Shown here piece by piece: positions 32,102 through 39,107 of a stretch of DNA of 61,462 nucleotides. Under the pieces are notes generated by a model, which worked only from the letters and a program-made list of their open reading frames with translations, did not search any database and was not told the origin of the DNA. The translations under genes and the position numbers were made by a program. Every line of letters begins with the position of its first letter. Positions within the stretch are counted from its first letter, which is position 1. Source of the DNA: a virus; the IMG/VR virus record IMGVR_UViG_3300034168_000141, positions 1-61,462 of that record. One strand, given 5' to 3'.

Positions 32102-32824
32102 AATTGTAGTCTATTAGGTAAGTCATATATGTAAATATCTCCCACGCGCTTTTTTCCGTAATTGAATCTAATTTAGTTATGTCACGTCCGCATGCTTCCA
32201 TGAAAAGGTGATACCAACCGTATCTTCCAAGCACATGATTTAAGTTGTCTCTGTCTTCAATTGCTCCGTCAGTTCCTCCGTCAACTTCTGTACTTCCTTC
32301 TCCAAATAGTCTAGCGAAGTGTTGCTTAGTTCGTTGAGCAAAGTCGAAAAAAAAAGCATCGCACCATTGAATTGTTCAAGCGTCATCTGCTCAACGTAGC
32401 CTTCAACGAGTTCTCTGTTTTGTTTGCTGTGTGGGACGATTGTATACTTTGAACCTACGCGTTTGTCTATTGGTCGGTAAAGCGTTCCCATTATTTTGAC
32501 CATGTTCTCACCTACATTTGCAGCCCACGTTGAAATGTCAGCGTACTCACCCATTGAGATAGAATACAGGTCAGGAATGAAACCAAAGTCCTTGTCTTTG
32601 ATTGTTATCGTTTCAAAGAACTTTGCGCTTTCGTTAGCGAGTGTATCTTCAAACGCTCCTAACAATGTCGGCAAATGTTGGAAGGGAATTTGTTCCGCTT
32701 GTTCTTTCAGTAGGTTACTAATGCTAACCAACTTGTCGATGTCGTTCTTCGCTGCGTGGTAGTCAACGTATTGCTTGACGCTTATTGAAGAATAGTCAGC
32801 AGGTATACTTACTTTTATACTCAT
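32064..32824 (-). CDS. Tail assembly chaperone, long -1 frameshift form (phage B)
   Basis: A -1 slip on T9 (32347-32355) opens a frame to a TAG at 32064, overlapping the fibre start by 38 bases and giving about 253 residues. The extension contains GRYGWYHLFMEACGRDITKL, then SAWEIFTYMTYLIDYNYVER, homologous to the hidden extension of phage A. The pattern matches G/GT chaperones of siphoviruses, in which the T domain recruits tail-tube protein. Confidence 0.82.
32240..32824 (-). CDS. Tail assembly chaperone, short form (phage B)
   Basis: 194 residues, the same length as its phage A homologue. MSIKVSIPADYSSISVKQYV at the start, DKDFGFIPDLYSISMGEYAD and MVKIMGTLYRPIDKRVGSKY in the middle, and MLFFSTLLNELSN over the slip site. 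Follows the CLYCGS gene and precedes the fibre. Helical and charged C-terminus. Confidence 0.75.
   Translation of the reverse strand: MSIKVSIPADYSSISVKQYVDYHAAKNDIDKLVSISNLLKEQAEQIPFQHLPTLLGAFEDTLANESAKFFETITIKDKDFGFIPDLYSISMGEYADISTWAANVGENMVKIMGTLYRPIDKRVGSKYTIVPHSKQNRELVEGYVEQMTLEQFNGAMLFFSTLLNELSNTSLDYLEKEVQKLTEELTEQLKTETT
32347..32355 (-). other. Slippery site T9 in chaperone gene (phage B)
   Basis: Nine T between GC and CGAC on the coding strand, identical to the phage A site at 1990-1998. T TTT TTT allows tandem -1 slippage. Confidence 0.8.
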
Positions 32825-32872
32825 ATTCGTAACTTTCGTAATGGTTTAGTAATTTTCGTAATGGTTTAGTAA

Positions 32873-33028
32873 TTAAGATCCGCAATAAAGACAACCTTCA
32901 TCGTCGTCGTCGATAGTGTTTGCTTCTTCGTGTACGCGTATGGCTTCCATGTGTACTTGTTCCTTCGTCCATTCGGGGTGGAACATCGCAATCTGCGAAC
33001 GCAAAAAGTTCAATTTGTTTTCGCTCAT
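32873..33028 (-). CDS. Conserved small protein ending CLYCGS (phage B), 51 aa
   Basis: MSENKLNFLRSQIAMFHPEW, then a helical segment, acidic TIDDDDE and CLYCGS. Homologue of phage A 3623-3772. Begins by an ATGA overlap with the 81-residue gene. About 50 gene-free bases with a repeated TTTCGTAATGGTTTAG (two tandem copies) separate it from the chaperone start. Confidence 0.82.
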   Translation of the reverse strand: MSENKLNFLRSQIAMFHPEWTKEQVHMEAIRVHEEANTIDDDDEGCLYCGS

Positions 33029-33270
33029 TTTATTAATTGTTCAATGTTTATTTCGTGATGACTAAGTAGTGCGCGAAAGTATTCGAATACTTCTTCAATA
33101 CCTTCTTGATATGCGCCTTCCTGTCGCTCATTGTATTTCGTAAACTTGCGATATCCATTCATTTCAATTTCCCAAAGTAACGAAGCCATATCACGAGCCT
33201 TTGTTGCTCTGTTGAACTCCACCCGATCGTTGGAATCTGAAAGGTCAAATGTCAAAGTTGCTTTGCTCAT
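33025..33270 (-). CDS. Hypothetical protein, 81 aa
   Basis: The sequence LTFDLSDSNDRVEFNRATKA, then MASLLWEIEMNGYRKFTKY and a helical end. This pattern is frequent in Bacteroidota phages next to terminase genes, but no function is known. Overlaps the small terminase stop by 4 bases and the CLYCGS start by 4, so translation of the three genes is coupled. Confidence 0.7.
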   Translation of the reverse strand: MSKATLTFDLSDSNDRVEFNRATKARDMASLLWEIEMNGYRKFTKYNERQEGAYQEGIEEVFEYFRALLSHHEINIEQLIK

Positions 33271-33623
33271 AACTTGTCGTTTATGATTATTTGTATCGGT
33301 TCGCTGTTGGCTCCTGTTAACTCTGTCATTTGTTTTGGGTTACCAAACGCACGGCTTAACAATGTTTCCAACGAATACAACGAACCCTTCTTTAACGAAG
33401 TCATCATTGCGTTGGCTATTGTCTTTTCAAGTATCGTTGCGCGTGGGTTATCCCAAACGCTTTTCAGTTCGTCCATATCCATAGCCATCATAGCTTGTAT
33501 GGTGTCGTTTATTTCGCTCAACTTGTAACCGCTTTCCTTCAACAACGAAACGTATTTCTTCGGTCGTCCGTTGGGGTTGCCGCTTTCTCCTTTCTTGTAT
33601 GGTATTAAATGTTCTTTGCTCAT
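33267..33623 (-). CDS. terS: Putative terminase small subunit (DUF5681-like)
   Basis: 118 residues from ATG at 33623, after the methyltransferase stop. The N-terminus YKKGESGNPNGRPKKYVSLL is the KGxSGNPNGRPKK signature of DUF5681 proteins, frequently found as small terminase-like DNA-binding proteins. The rest is helical. It occupies the locus of the unrelated small terminase of phage A. Call inferred from signature and position. Confidence 0.6.
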   Translation of the reverse strand: MSKEHLIPYKKGESGNPNGRPKKYVSLLKESGYKLSEINDTIQAMMAMDMDELKSVWDNPRATILEKTIANAMMTSLKKGSLYSLETLLSRAFGNPKQMTELTGANSEPIQIIINDKL

Positions 33624-33627
33624 TCTG

Positions 33628-34911
33628 TTATTGTTCTGTTTTAGCATACGTTTGACCGTTACGCTTTACGCTCAACGAAGGGTCTAGTTTCAACATTCTA
33701 TCTATTATCACTTGACAATACTTTGGGTCGAGTTCCATTCCATAACACTTGCGATTAAGTTGGTGCGCTGCAACCATTGTTGAACCCGAACCCAAGAAAG
33801 CATCTGCAACTATTTCATTTTCTTTTGAGCTGTTTTGAATTAATGGAGCCAATAAAAGTATTGGTTTCATTGTTGGGTGTTCTGTGCTTCTAGTTGGTTT
33901 GTCGCAATGTATTATTGTTGACTTGGTTTTATCGCTTAGCATTTCAGTAAGCATTTTTTTCATTTCGTCTTTTGTAAGTTTTTTAATATCTATCTTGTCT
34001 TCTATTACGGTTGTATGATTTCTTTCGTTTGTAAAATAATGAGCAGCTCCTTCCTTCCATCCGTATAAACAAAGTTCGTGTTTCCATTGGTAATCTTGCC
34101 TTCCCATAACCATTGAATTTTTGACCCACACAAGGTATTGTTTTAATAAAAGTCCTGAATTTCTCATAGCTGTTGAGAAGTTTGCGGTTTCTGTCGAGGC
34201 GTGCCAAACATACCAAGCACCGCCCTTTTTTGTGTAGCTTCCTAACGCTGTGTAAAAATCATATAAAAATTGGTAGAAATTGGAATCGGACATATCATCA
34301 TTTTGTATTGTTAAAGCGTCCTTTGTTTTTCCAATGTAAGCAATATTATACGGAGGATCAGTCATAACCATGTCGCAAAGTTTTTCATTCATTACTTTGT
34401 CCCAAGTGTCTACTTGTGTACTATCTCCACACAACAAACGATGTTCGCCTATCTCAAATAAATCTCCAATTACAATGTTGGTATTTATTTCATCTGGTAT
34501 TTCGTAATCATCTTCTTCAACTTCTATTTCTTCTTCAACTATTAAATCTGAAGGCAAGTCTAAACCCCACTGGTCCAATTGTTCCGCGTCCCATTCGTTT
34601 GCTAACGCATCCCAGTCCCATTCACCAAAACCAACATTGTCTTTAATAATAAAGGCGCGTTGTTGTTCTTCGTTTAATTCAGATGCTTTGATAATTGGTA
34701 TTTCTTTAAGTCCTGCTTCTTTGCACGCTTTCAATCTCATGTTACCACCAAGAACAATCATATCTTCATTTACGACTATTGGACGTAATTCCAACATTTG
34801 TGGAAGTTCTTTGATTGAAGCAACGAGTTTCTTGAATTTATCGTCCTTAATAATTCTTGGATTATTAGGATTAGATTTTACTTCGTTGATAGGGACAGTT
34901 TGTGTCTTCAT
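33628..34911 (-). CDS. ParB-domain / adenine-or-cytosine-N4 DNA methyltransferase, 427 aa
   Basis: The N-terminal ParB/sulfiredoxin-like domain (INEVKSNPNNPRIIKDDKF, IVLGGNMRLKACKEAGLKEI) is joined to a methyltransferase with motif IV DPPY (MTDPPYNIAYIGK) preceding motif I FLGSGSTMVAAHQL and ELDPKYCQVIIDR, the beta-group order. ParB-MTases in phages modify their own DNA and can block host restriction. It is the first gene of the phage B late operon, after the leader RNA. Phage A has none. Confidence 0.9.
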   Translation of the reverse strand: MKTQTVPINEVKSNPNNPRIIKDDKFKKLVASIKELPQMLELRPIVVNEDMIVLGGNMRLKACKEAGLKEIPIIKASELNEEQQRAFIIKDNVGFGEWDWDALANEWDAEQLDQWGLDLPSDLIVEEEIEVEEDDYEIPDEINTNIVIGDLFEIGEHRLLCGDSTQVDTWDKVMNEKLCDMVMTDPPYNIAYIGKTKDALTIQNDDMSDSNFYQFLYDFYTALGSYTKKGGAWYVWHASTETANFSTAMRNSGLLLKQYLVWVKNSMVMGRQDYQWKHELCLYGWKEGAAHYFTNERNHTTVIEDKIDIKKLTKDEMKKMLTEMLSDKTKSTIIHCDKPTRSTEHPTMKPILLLAPLIQNSSKENEIVADAFLGSGSTMVAAHQLNRKCYGMELDPKYCQVIIDRMLKLDPSLSVKRNGQTYAKTEQ

Positions 34912-35196
34912 ATAAGTTAAATATATTATTGTGCTAATTTACTTCAGTTGTTCCTTTTGTGTCACTAAACTTATTGACTGTCTTAAATGTGCAAAGAAAA
35001 CAAAACAAACAAAAACAAAAAGGTAAAACAAAAAGAAAGAAAAGAAAAAGTCTCCCCAAGAAAAACAAACTGTCTTTGCTCTTAAAAGAGCAGTTGCGCG
35101 ATCCAAGCATTGATGTATTGCAAGTGTAGTCATTGGTTACTTCGCTGTGACTTACGAAGGAGGTTGTTGTTCTTATCCAGTTTGTTTCATTTACTT
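34912..35196 (-). other. Gene-poor stretch between late leader and methyltransferase
   Basis: The minus strand holds a hairpin (AACTG...CAGTT with inner GCTCTT/AAGAGC, 35070-35098) followed by TTTGTTTTTCTT, which could be a second terminator, and a ~70-base almost pure pyrimidine tract (34990-35060). A 64-codon frame (34939-35133) runs through this tract but its second half is low-complexity Phe/Leu/Val, so it is not accepted as a gene. The position matches the structured gap of phage A. Confidence 0.5.
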
Positions 35197-35249
35197 AAAA
35201 AATATACCCCCAATTGTTTCTAGCCGCCAAGCAAAAACAAAAGGGGGTA
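35197..35249 (-). terminator. Intrinsic terminator at end of late leader (phage B)
   Basis: Stem UACCCCC/GGGGGUA with a long 31-nt loop and the U tract (UAUAUUUUUU in total, sharing UA with the stem). The same decamer follows the phage A leader hairpin. Confidence 0.7.
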
Positions 35250-35266
35250 ATAAGTTATTACTTGGC
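35197..35266 (-). ncRNA. Late-operon leader RNA with terminator and 5'-end/loop pairing (phage B)
   Basis: Four bases after TATATTTG the RNA would start GCCAAG (35266-35261). A terminator stem UACCCCC/GGGGGUA (35249-35243 with 35211-35205) closes a 31-nt loop holding CUUGGC (35231-35226), complementary to the 5' end, and is followed by UAUUUUUU. The 15-base palindrome GTAATAAGTTATTAC (35247-35261) can form a competing hairpin. Same order of elements as phage A 4131-4214, with different paired sequences. Confidence 0.7.
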
Positions 35267-35270
35267 TATA

Positions 35271-35278
35271 CAAATATA
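35271..35278 (-). promoter_or_regulatory. Late promoter -7 box (phage B)
   Basis: Minus-strand TATATTTG, a perfect TAnnTTTG match. No clean TTTG is seen 19-21 bases upstream (TTTTAG lies near), so the -33 box may be degenerate or the promoter may need an activator or a phage sigma factor. Confidence 0.6.
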
Positions 35279-35318
35279 CGTTTGTACTTCTAAAAGTTGC
35301 CTAAGAAGTTTTAAGTTC

Positions 35319-35759
35319 TTAATTGTTCAAATCAACATCGACATCTTTCATTGATTCAAGAAACGTATTGATGTCTTTCTTAACGCAAGGCGGACACGTT
35401 GAACGCTCGTTGAACGCTCCTGTGGCTTTATCCTTAAAATAATAAAACTTTAACATATCTTTCTGCTCTAAACGTCCCTGAGCCTTCATATCGAGCAAGA
35501 ATCGTTTGAACTCTATTTGTTCGTCCATTGAAAGAACACCGTTCCATTTAGACGCTGGACAAGATGCGAAGGCGAGTTTTGCTTTGACTGGCATGACACA
35601 ACCACATAACTTAATTGACTTCTTGCGGAATAGAACTTCAGTTTCTACTTCGTCGCCTAAAATTAAAGTACCGCACGACTGCGTTGAAGGTTCGAAGAAT
35701 TTGCAAGCACGACAAATGTCTAACCTGCGTTTGTACTCATTGTGTTTTGCGAATAACAT
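35319..35759 (-). CDS. Cys-rich putative zinc-binding protein (phage B), 146 aa
   Basis: Homologue of phage A 4451-4966. Conserved cysteines in LDICRACKFFEPSTQSCG, KLCGCVMPVKAKLAFASCPA with the following KW, and STCPPCVK. Its start overlaps the end of the sigma-like gene by 23 bases. It lacks the very basic C-terminal tail of the phage A protein. The gene ends about 40 bases before the late promoter of phage B. Confidence 0.75.
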   Translation of the reverse strand: MLFAKHNEYKRRLDICRACKFFEPSTQSCGTLILGDEVETEVLFRKKSIKLCGCVMPVKAKLAFASCPASKWNGVLSMDEQIEFKRFLLDMKAQGRLEQKDMLKFYYFKDKATGAFNERSTCPPCVKKDINTFLESMKDVDVDLNN

Positions 35760-36240
35760 TTGCTCTTATTTTTTGTTTGATATTATCAATGGTTCGGTAA
35801 AGGAATGGAGTAGGTATTCCCGTCTGTTTGGATAGTTCACGATAGGTAAAATCTTCAAGTATGTATTCCTGAAAGATAAGACGCTCAAACTCGCTCAACC
35901 TACTTATAAGAATATCCAGTTGCTCGTTGGTCATTCGTGCGCCGAGCCAAGTCTTGTCCACTTCGTGCGCATAGTCTTTGAAGTCGCGGCGGTTTCTATT
36001 CCAGGCTATTGTTTGTTTATAGAAAGGCGACGTTGGACTGTTGACCGACAAATACATAACGCGAATAAGATAAAACTCAAAGTCGCCTGTGTCAATTAGG
36101 TTTTCAATGTGTTTACTACCAAACATAGAAAGCAAAGAGTCGTGCAAAAGATCCTCGTAGTAATCTTCGCCTCGCGAAATGTTCTTCGCAAGTTCTTTGA
36201 ACTTTTTATAGTTACCTTCTATGTAGTGGTCAAGTGTCAC
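35737..36240 (-). CDS. RNA polymerase sigma-70-like factor (phage B), 167 aa
   Basis: Same length as the phage A homologue. Region 4-like C-terminus: LISRLSEFERLIFQEYILED, FTYRELSKQTGIPTPFLYRT, then IDNIKQKIR. The N-terminal part has YYEDLLHDSLLSMF. Overlaps VRR-NUC and Cys-rich genes. Likely controls phage transcription together with the host polymerase. Target promoters are unknown. Confidence 0.75.
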   Translation of the reverse strand: MTLDHYIEGNYKKFKELAKNISRGEDYYEDLLHDSLLSMFGSKHIENLIDTGDFEFYLIRVMYLSVNSPTSPFYKQTIAWNRNRRDFKDYAHEVDKTWLGARMTNEQLDILISRLSEFERLIFQEYILEDFTYRELSKQTGIPTPFLYRTIDNIKQKIRANVIRKTQ

Positions 36241-36647
36241 ATGTTAAAGTATTCGTCTATTATCTTTATAGCTTCCTCGCTACCTTTACAAATATAAGAA
36301 CAATAACCTCTGTTTCTTAATTGTTCCTGCCAAGCTATTTGCTCGGGTTCTATTTTACTTCCCTTTACTTTCTTCATTTCAATTGCAAGACCGTGAAATT
36401 GACCGCGCGACTCGTATATGAATAAGTCTGGAAACCCTTTGACATATCCTGCCTTTGCCATTTTGATTCTTTGCGAATCGCTTGTCCACATTCCACCTGC
36501 TGAAGCACAATACAACGCGTCGGGGTATGCTAAACGAAGGTACTTAATTACTATTTCTTGTTGGTTTTGTTCCGATTCGGGTGTTATTTTACGCTTCACA
36601 ACACTTTTTTTATAAGTTTTCTTAAAAGTTTTCACGTTCATTTTCAA
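36237..36647 (-). CDS. VRR-NUC nuclease (phage B), 136 aa
   Basis: Matches the phage A nuclease: YPDALYCASAGGMWTS, AGYVKGFPDLFIYESRGQFH, GLAIEMKKVKGSK and AWQEQLRNRGYCSY, preserving the Asp and Glu-x-Lys metal-binding residues. It carries an extra ~30-residue basic N-terminus (KTFKKTYKKSVVKRK). First gene of the minus-strand operon that diverges from the early module; the gap to it contains the early promoter. Confidence 0.85.
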   Translation of the reverse strand: MKMNVKTFKKTYKKSVVKRKITPESEQNQQEIVIKYLRLAYPDALYCASAGGMWTSDSQRIKMAKAGYVKGFPDLFIYESRGQFHGLAIEMKKVKGSKIEPEQIAWQEQLRNRGYCSYICKGSEEAIKIIDEYFNM

Positions 36648-36682
36648 TTAGTTAGAAATTATTTTCAATTTATTTTCATTTT

Positions 36683-36716
36683 TTTGTTGTGTATTCAAAA
36701 GTTTAGCATATATTTG
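36683..36716 (+). promoter_or_regulatory. Early promoter (Bacteroidota type), phage B
   Basis: TTTG (36683-36686), 22-base spacer, TATATTTG (36709-36716). The first early gene starts 36 bases further on. It drives the inverted plus-strand module. The gap is AT-rich and also must hold the start of the divergent nuclease operon. Confidence 0.75.
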
Positions 36717-36751
36717 TCAAACAATTAACAACAACACCAAAGATACACAAA

Positions 36752-36976
36752 ATGAACACAACGAAAACAAACAGAGTTAAAGAAGTAATTTCACAAGTAG
36801 CAGGAATCGCAGTTGACTTTACAATCAGAGGCGAAAAGTCTTTCACATTTCACTTTGAAGGAAAGAACGAAAGAGCAATGAACAGAATTGCAAACTATTT
36901 TATTTCAGGCAACGCATCGGTTCAATCAGAATACGATTCAGAAATCGATTACACTTGCATCTTTATTGAAGCATAA
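36752..36976 (+). CDS. Hypothetical first early protein, 74 aa
   Basis: MNTTKTNRVKEVISQVAGIA, then FTIRGEKSFTFHFEGKNERA and an acidic end. Alpha/beta-like, no membrane segment. Closest gene to the strong early promoter. Not recognised, no phage A counterpart. Confidence 0.65.
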   Translation: MNTTKTNRVKEVISQVAGIAVDFTIRGEKSFTFHFEGKNERAMNRIANYFISGNASVQSEYDSEIDYTCIFIEA

Positions 36977-36997
36977 CAACTAAAACCAAATAATCAA

Positions 36998-37111
36998 ATG
37001 AAAAAACAACTACTGTACATCGCGCTTCTATTCGGAGCAATGTTAATCGCAGGAACGATTGACGAACAAACAAGAATCTTAGAACAACAACCAAACACAA
37101 CAAACAAATGA
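36998..37111 (+). CDS. Small single-pass membrane protein (phage B), 37 aa
   Basis: MKKQLLYIALLFGAMLIAGT, then IDEQTRILEQQ. Clear homologue of phage A 12296-12412 (identical MLIAGT core and D-x-QT). The stop overlaps the next start as ATGA. Its conservation at the front of both early operons suggests an early membrane function. Confidence 0.75.
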   Translation: MKKQLLYIALLFGAMLIAGTIDEQTRILEQQPNTTNK

Positions 37112-37278
37112 AAGTAGAACTAATTCAAAAAACAACGTTGACCGATATGTACTACAAGATTGTAGTCAACGGAGAGTTTCATATGTCGTACAACGACTAC
37201 GACGAAGCGGTGCGCGCTTACGACAAAATCAAGTCAGCCATTCCACGCGAAGAAGTAATCTTATCAAAAGAAATTTAA
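37108..37278 (+). CDS. Conserved early protein, 56 aa
   Basis: MKVELIQKTTLTDMYYKIVV, then NDYDEAVRAYDKIKSAIP and end VILSKEI. Homologue of phage A 12111-12293, in the same order relative to the small membrane protein. Function unknown. Confidence 0.75.
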   Translation: MKVELIQKTTLTDMYYKIVVNGEFHMSYNDYDEAVRAYDKIKSAIPREEVILSKEI

Positions 37279-37292
37279 AACCAACAAACAAA

Positions 37293-37520
37293 ATGAACAA
37301 TGAAAAACATCTTTACACAACCCCGTTCTTATTTGAAAACGACGTTAAACTCATTATGGATTCAATCATGCAAACCCAAGATTATTGGGGTAGCAAGAGA
37401 AATGGAACACTGGCTTGGGATACGTTTTGTCAAAGTCGAATTGACGAACTTGAACCACTACTCAACAAACTTGATTCAACATCTTGGAAAGAACTACCAG
37501 AGCCAACAAAAGAAATCTAA
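37293..37520 (+). CDS. Hypothetical early protein, 75 aa
   Basis: Acidic, Trp-containing protein (LFENDVKLIMDSIMQTQDYW, DTFCQSRIDELEPLLNKLD). The composition is normal for phage B in this frame. Another frame overlaps it (37300-37656); only that frame's tail after 37521 (NLTHNEVAANIEKHQKLSEA) looks protein-like, so either a second small gene or a +1 frameshift extension may exist. Confidence 0.55.
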   Translation: MNNEKHLYTTPFLFENDVKLIMDSIMQTQDYWGSKRNGTLAWDTFCQSRIDELEPLLNKLDSTSWKELPEPTKEI

Positions 37521-37656
37521 CTTTATTTGCGTTTCTTCGTCAGCGTCAGCGTACAACCTAACACACAACGAAGTCGCAGCCAACATTGAGAAACATCAAA
37601 AACTTTCGGAAGCGCGTTGGAACGACAACTTAATTGAATATATTTGTAACCACTAA
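37521..37656 (+). other. Possible coding tail in the +1 frame
   Basis: After the stop of the 75-residue gene, the frame one base on is open for about 45 codons and reads YNLTHNEVAANIEKHQKLSE, then ARWNDNLIEYICNH, with protein-like composition but no suitable ATG of its own. It could be a frameshift extension or a degraded gene. The last bases overlap an internal promoter. Confidence 0.3.
37617..37646 (+). promoter_or_regulatory. Internal early promoter (phage B)
   Basis: TTG (37617-37619), 19-base spacer, TATATTTG (37639-37646), then 24 bases to the ATG at 37671. Good match to the Bacteroidota consensus. It would boost the 96-residue and SSB-like genes. Confidence 0.6.
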
Positions 37657-37670
37657 AAATCAAATAAACT

Positions 37671-37961
37671 ATGTACTGTCCTAAAATCACTTACTGCTTT
37701 AACGATGACGATATACGCACGTTGAACGAAAGAATTAAATCAATCGCAAACAACTACAACGACGACCGCACAGGCTGGTTTGAAGTAGACGAACAACAAC
37801 ACCTGACATTTGTAGACGAACAAGACAATATGTACACAATCAGTTTGCGCGGTCGCTTCTGGAAGAACGACGATCCTGAATTTGACTTGGACTACGTGAC
37901 GTTAGAAAAGGACGGTGTTTCGTTTAGCTTCGACATTAACATTTTTGATGACCACGTGTAA
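37671..37961 (+). CDS. Hypothetical early protein, 96 aa
   Basis: Strongly acidic (many Asp), with beta-rich second half FEVDEQQHLTFVDEQDNMYT, ISLRGRFWKNDDPEFDLD. Possibly a DNA-mimic type protein by charge, but no family is recognised. Preceded by its own promoter and joined to the SSB-like gene by a 1-base overlap (TAATG). Confidence 0.65.
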   Translation: MYCPKITYCFNDDDIRTLNERIKSIANNYNDDRTGWFEVDEQQHLTFVDEQDNMYTISLRGRFWKNDDPEFDLDYVTLEKDGVSFSFDINIFDDHV

Positions 37962-38752
37962 TGGGTTACTTCAAACGGATAAACGAACAATCCGACATTC
38001 ACGACAGTCAGTTGAGGCATATCCAAAGCGACCACGAACTCGCTATAAAGTTCGAAGAATACTTAAATCAATTTAATAACAACAAAATAAACAACAACAT
38101 GAGCATCATTGCACAACAAACAAACAACGGCGGCGGCGGACAAACAGTACCTGCTGGAACACACGTAGCACGCTGCTACCAAATCATTCACATCGGAACA
38201 ATCCTCGACACCTTTCAAGGTGAGGAGAAGTTAGTTAACAAAGTTCGTTTGGTATTCGAACTACCTTTAGAAACCGCCGACTTCGGTAAAGGTGAACAAC
38301 CATTCTCAATTGGTCGCGACTTTACTTTGTCTATGCACGAAAAGAGCGGACTGAGAGCCTTCGTTCAAGGTTGGTTAGGCAAAGCATTCAGCGACGCAGA
38401 AGCTAATAAATTTGACATCGCAACGCTGTTAGGTAAGGAAGGAATGGTGAACGTAATGCACCGCACCGCGAACACAGGACGCACCTACGCAGACATCAAA
38501 GGTGCTTCGCCACTTGTTAAGGGTATGACTTGTCCCCCATTGGTGAACTCGGCTTTCCTTTTGGACTACGATAGCGAAGATTTTGACTTGCGTTTTAAGA
38601 TGTTACCAGAGTGGTTGCAAAACAAGGTCAGCACGTCGGCTGAATTTAGCAACCGATTGGACCGCGCTGCGGATCAAATGAACAAGGCAAAACAGATGCT
38701 TGAAAAAAGCGGTTTAGTTTCTACTGACGAAACAGACGATATGCCATTCTAA
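37961..38752 (+). CDS. SSB-like / recombination-associated protein, 263 aa
   Basis: The core starting at the internal Met (38099, MSIIAQQTNNGGGGQTVPAG) continues THVARCYQIIHIGTILDTFQ, VRLVFELPLETADF and SIGRDFTLSMHEKSGLRAFV, similar to phage ssDNA-associated proteins found near replication genes. The C-terminus DETDDMPF copies the SSB tip. The first ~46 residues precede a typical A-rich leader in frame, so 38099 may be a second start. Unrelated to the phage A protein in this slot apart from the tip. Confidence 0.6.
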   Translation: MGYFKRINEQSDIHDSQLRHIQSDHELAIKFEEYLNQFNNNKINNNMSIIAQQTNNGGGGQTVPAGTHVARCYQIIHIGTILDTFQGEEKLVNKVRLVFELPLETADFGKGEQPFSIGRDFTLSMHEKSGLRAFVQGWLGKAFSDAEANKFDIATLLGKEGMVNVMHRTANTGRTYADIKGASPLVKGMTCPPLVNSAFLLDYDSEDFDLRFKMLPEWLQNKVSTSAEFSNRLDRAADQMNKAKQMLEKSGLVSTDETDDMPF

Positions 38753-38759
38753 ATAATAC

Positions 38760-38783
38760 GAGAGGGTTGAAATATACCCTCTC
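38760..38783 (+). terminator. Hairpin after SSB-like gene
   Basis: GAGAGGGT / ACCCTCTC, 8-bp stem with an 8-base loop, 7 bases after the stop, then TAATTTC. Weak U tract, so more likely a partial terminator or transcript stabiliser that separates the abundant SSB-like gene from replication genes. Confidence 0.6.
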
Positions 38784-38813
38784 TAATTTCAAAAACCACA
38801 CAATCAAAACACA

Positions 38814-39107
38814 ATGAAAAAATTAGTATCACTTGAAAACCGCGTTGAGAAACTACTTAAGAAGTACAAATTTCTCCGCAACAACAACAACGCACTTTGC
38901 GTGAAAGTTTGGGAACAACAGTTCGACGAACGCAAGGACATTACAAGCAACTTCTTTGCTATGTACGAAAGCGGCAAGTACGTCAGCGCGGACAACATCA
39001 CACGCATAGCACGACTTGTTAAGCAATACAATCCAGAACTACGCGGAACAAATGACAAAGACAACAAGAAGAAAGCGCAACTAATCAAACCACTATTAAG
39101 AAAATGA
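38814..39107 (+). CDS. Hypothetical early protein, 97 aa
   Basis: Basic helical protein (LENRVEKLLKKYKFLRNNNN, ALCVKVWEQQF), then TRIARLVKQYNPELRGTND and a Lys-rich end. Possibly DNA-binding with an HTH-like C-terminal half. No phage A counterpart. Overlaps the next gene by 4 bases. Confidence 0.6.
   Translation: MKKLVSLENRVEKLLKKYKFLRNNNNALCVKVWEQQFDERKDITSNFFAMYESGKYVSADNITRIARLVKQYNPELRGTNDKDNKKKAQLIKPLLRK

Noticed and set aside
34939-35133. 64-codon frame on the minus strand before the methyltransferase
   Set aside because: Its second half is a pyrimidine tract read as Phe/Leu/Val-rich sequence, there is no homologue in phage A and the interval holds a terminator-like hairpin.
35277-35284. 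Plus-strand TACGTTTG overlapping the late -7 box as a divergent promoter
   Set aside because: No -33 box at acceptable distance and no plus-strand gene or terminator downstream.
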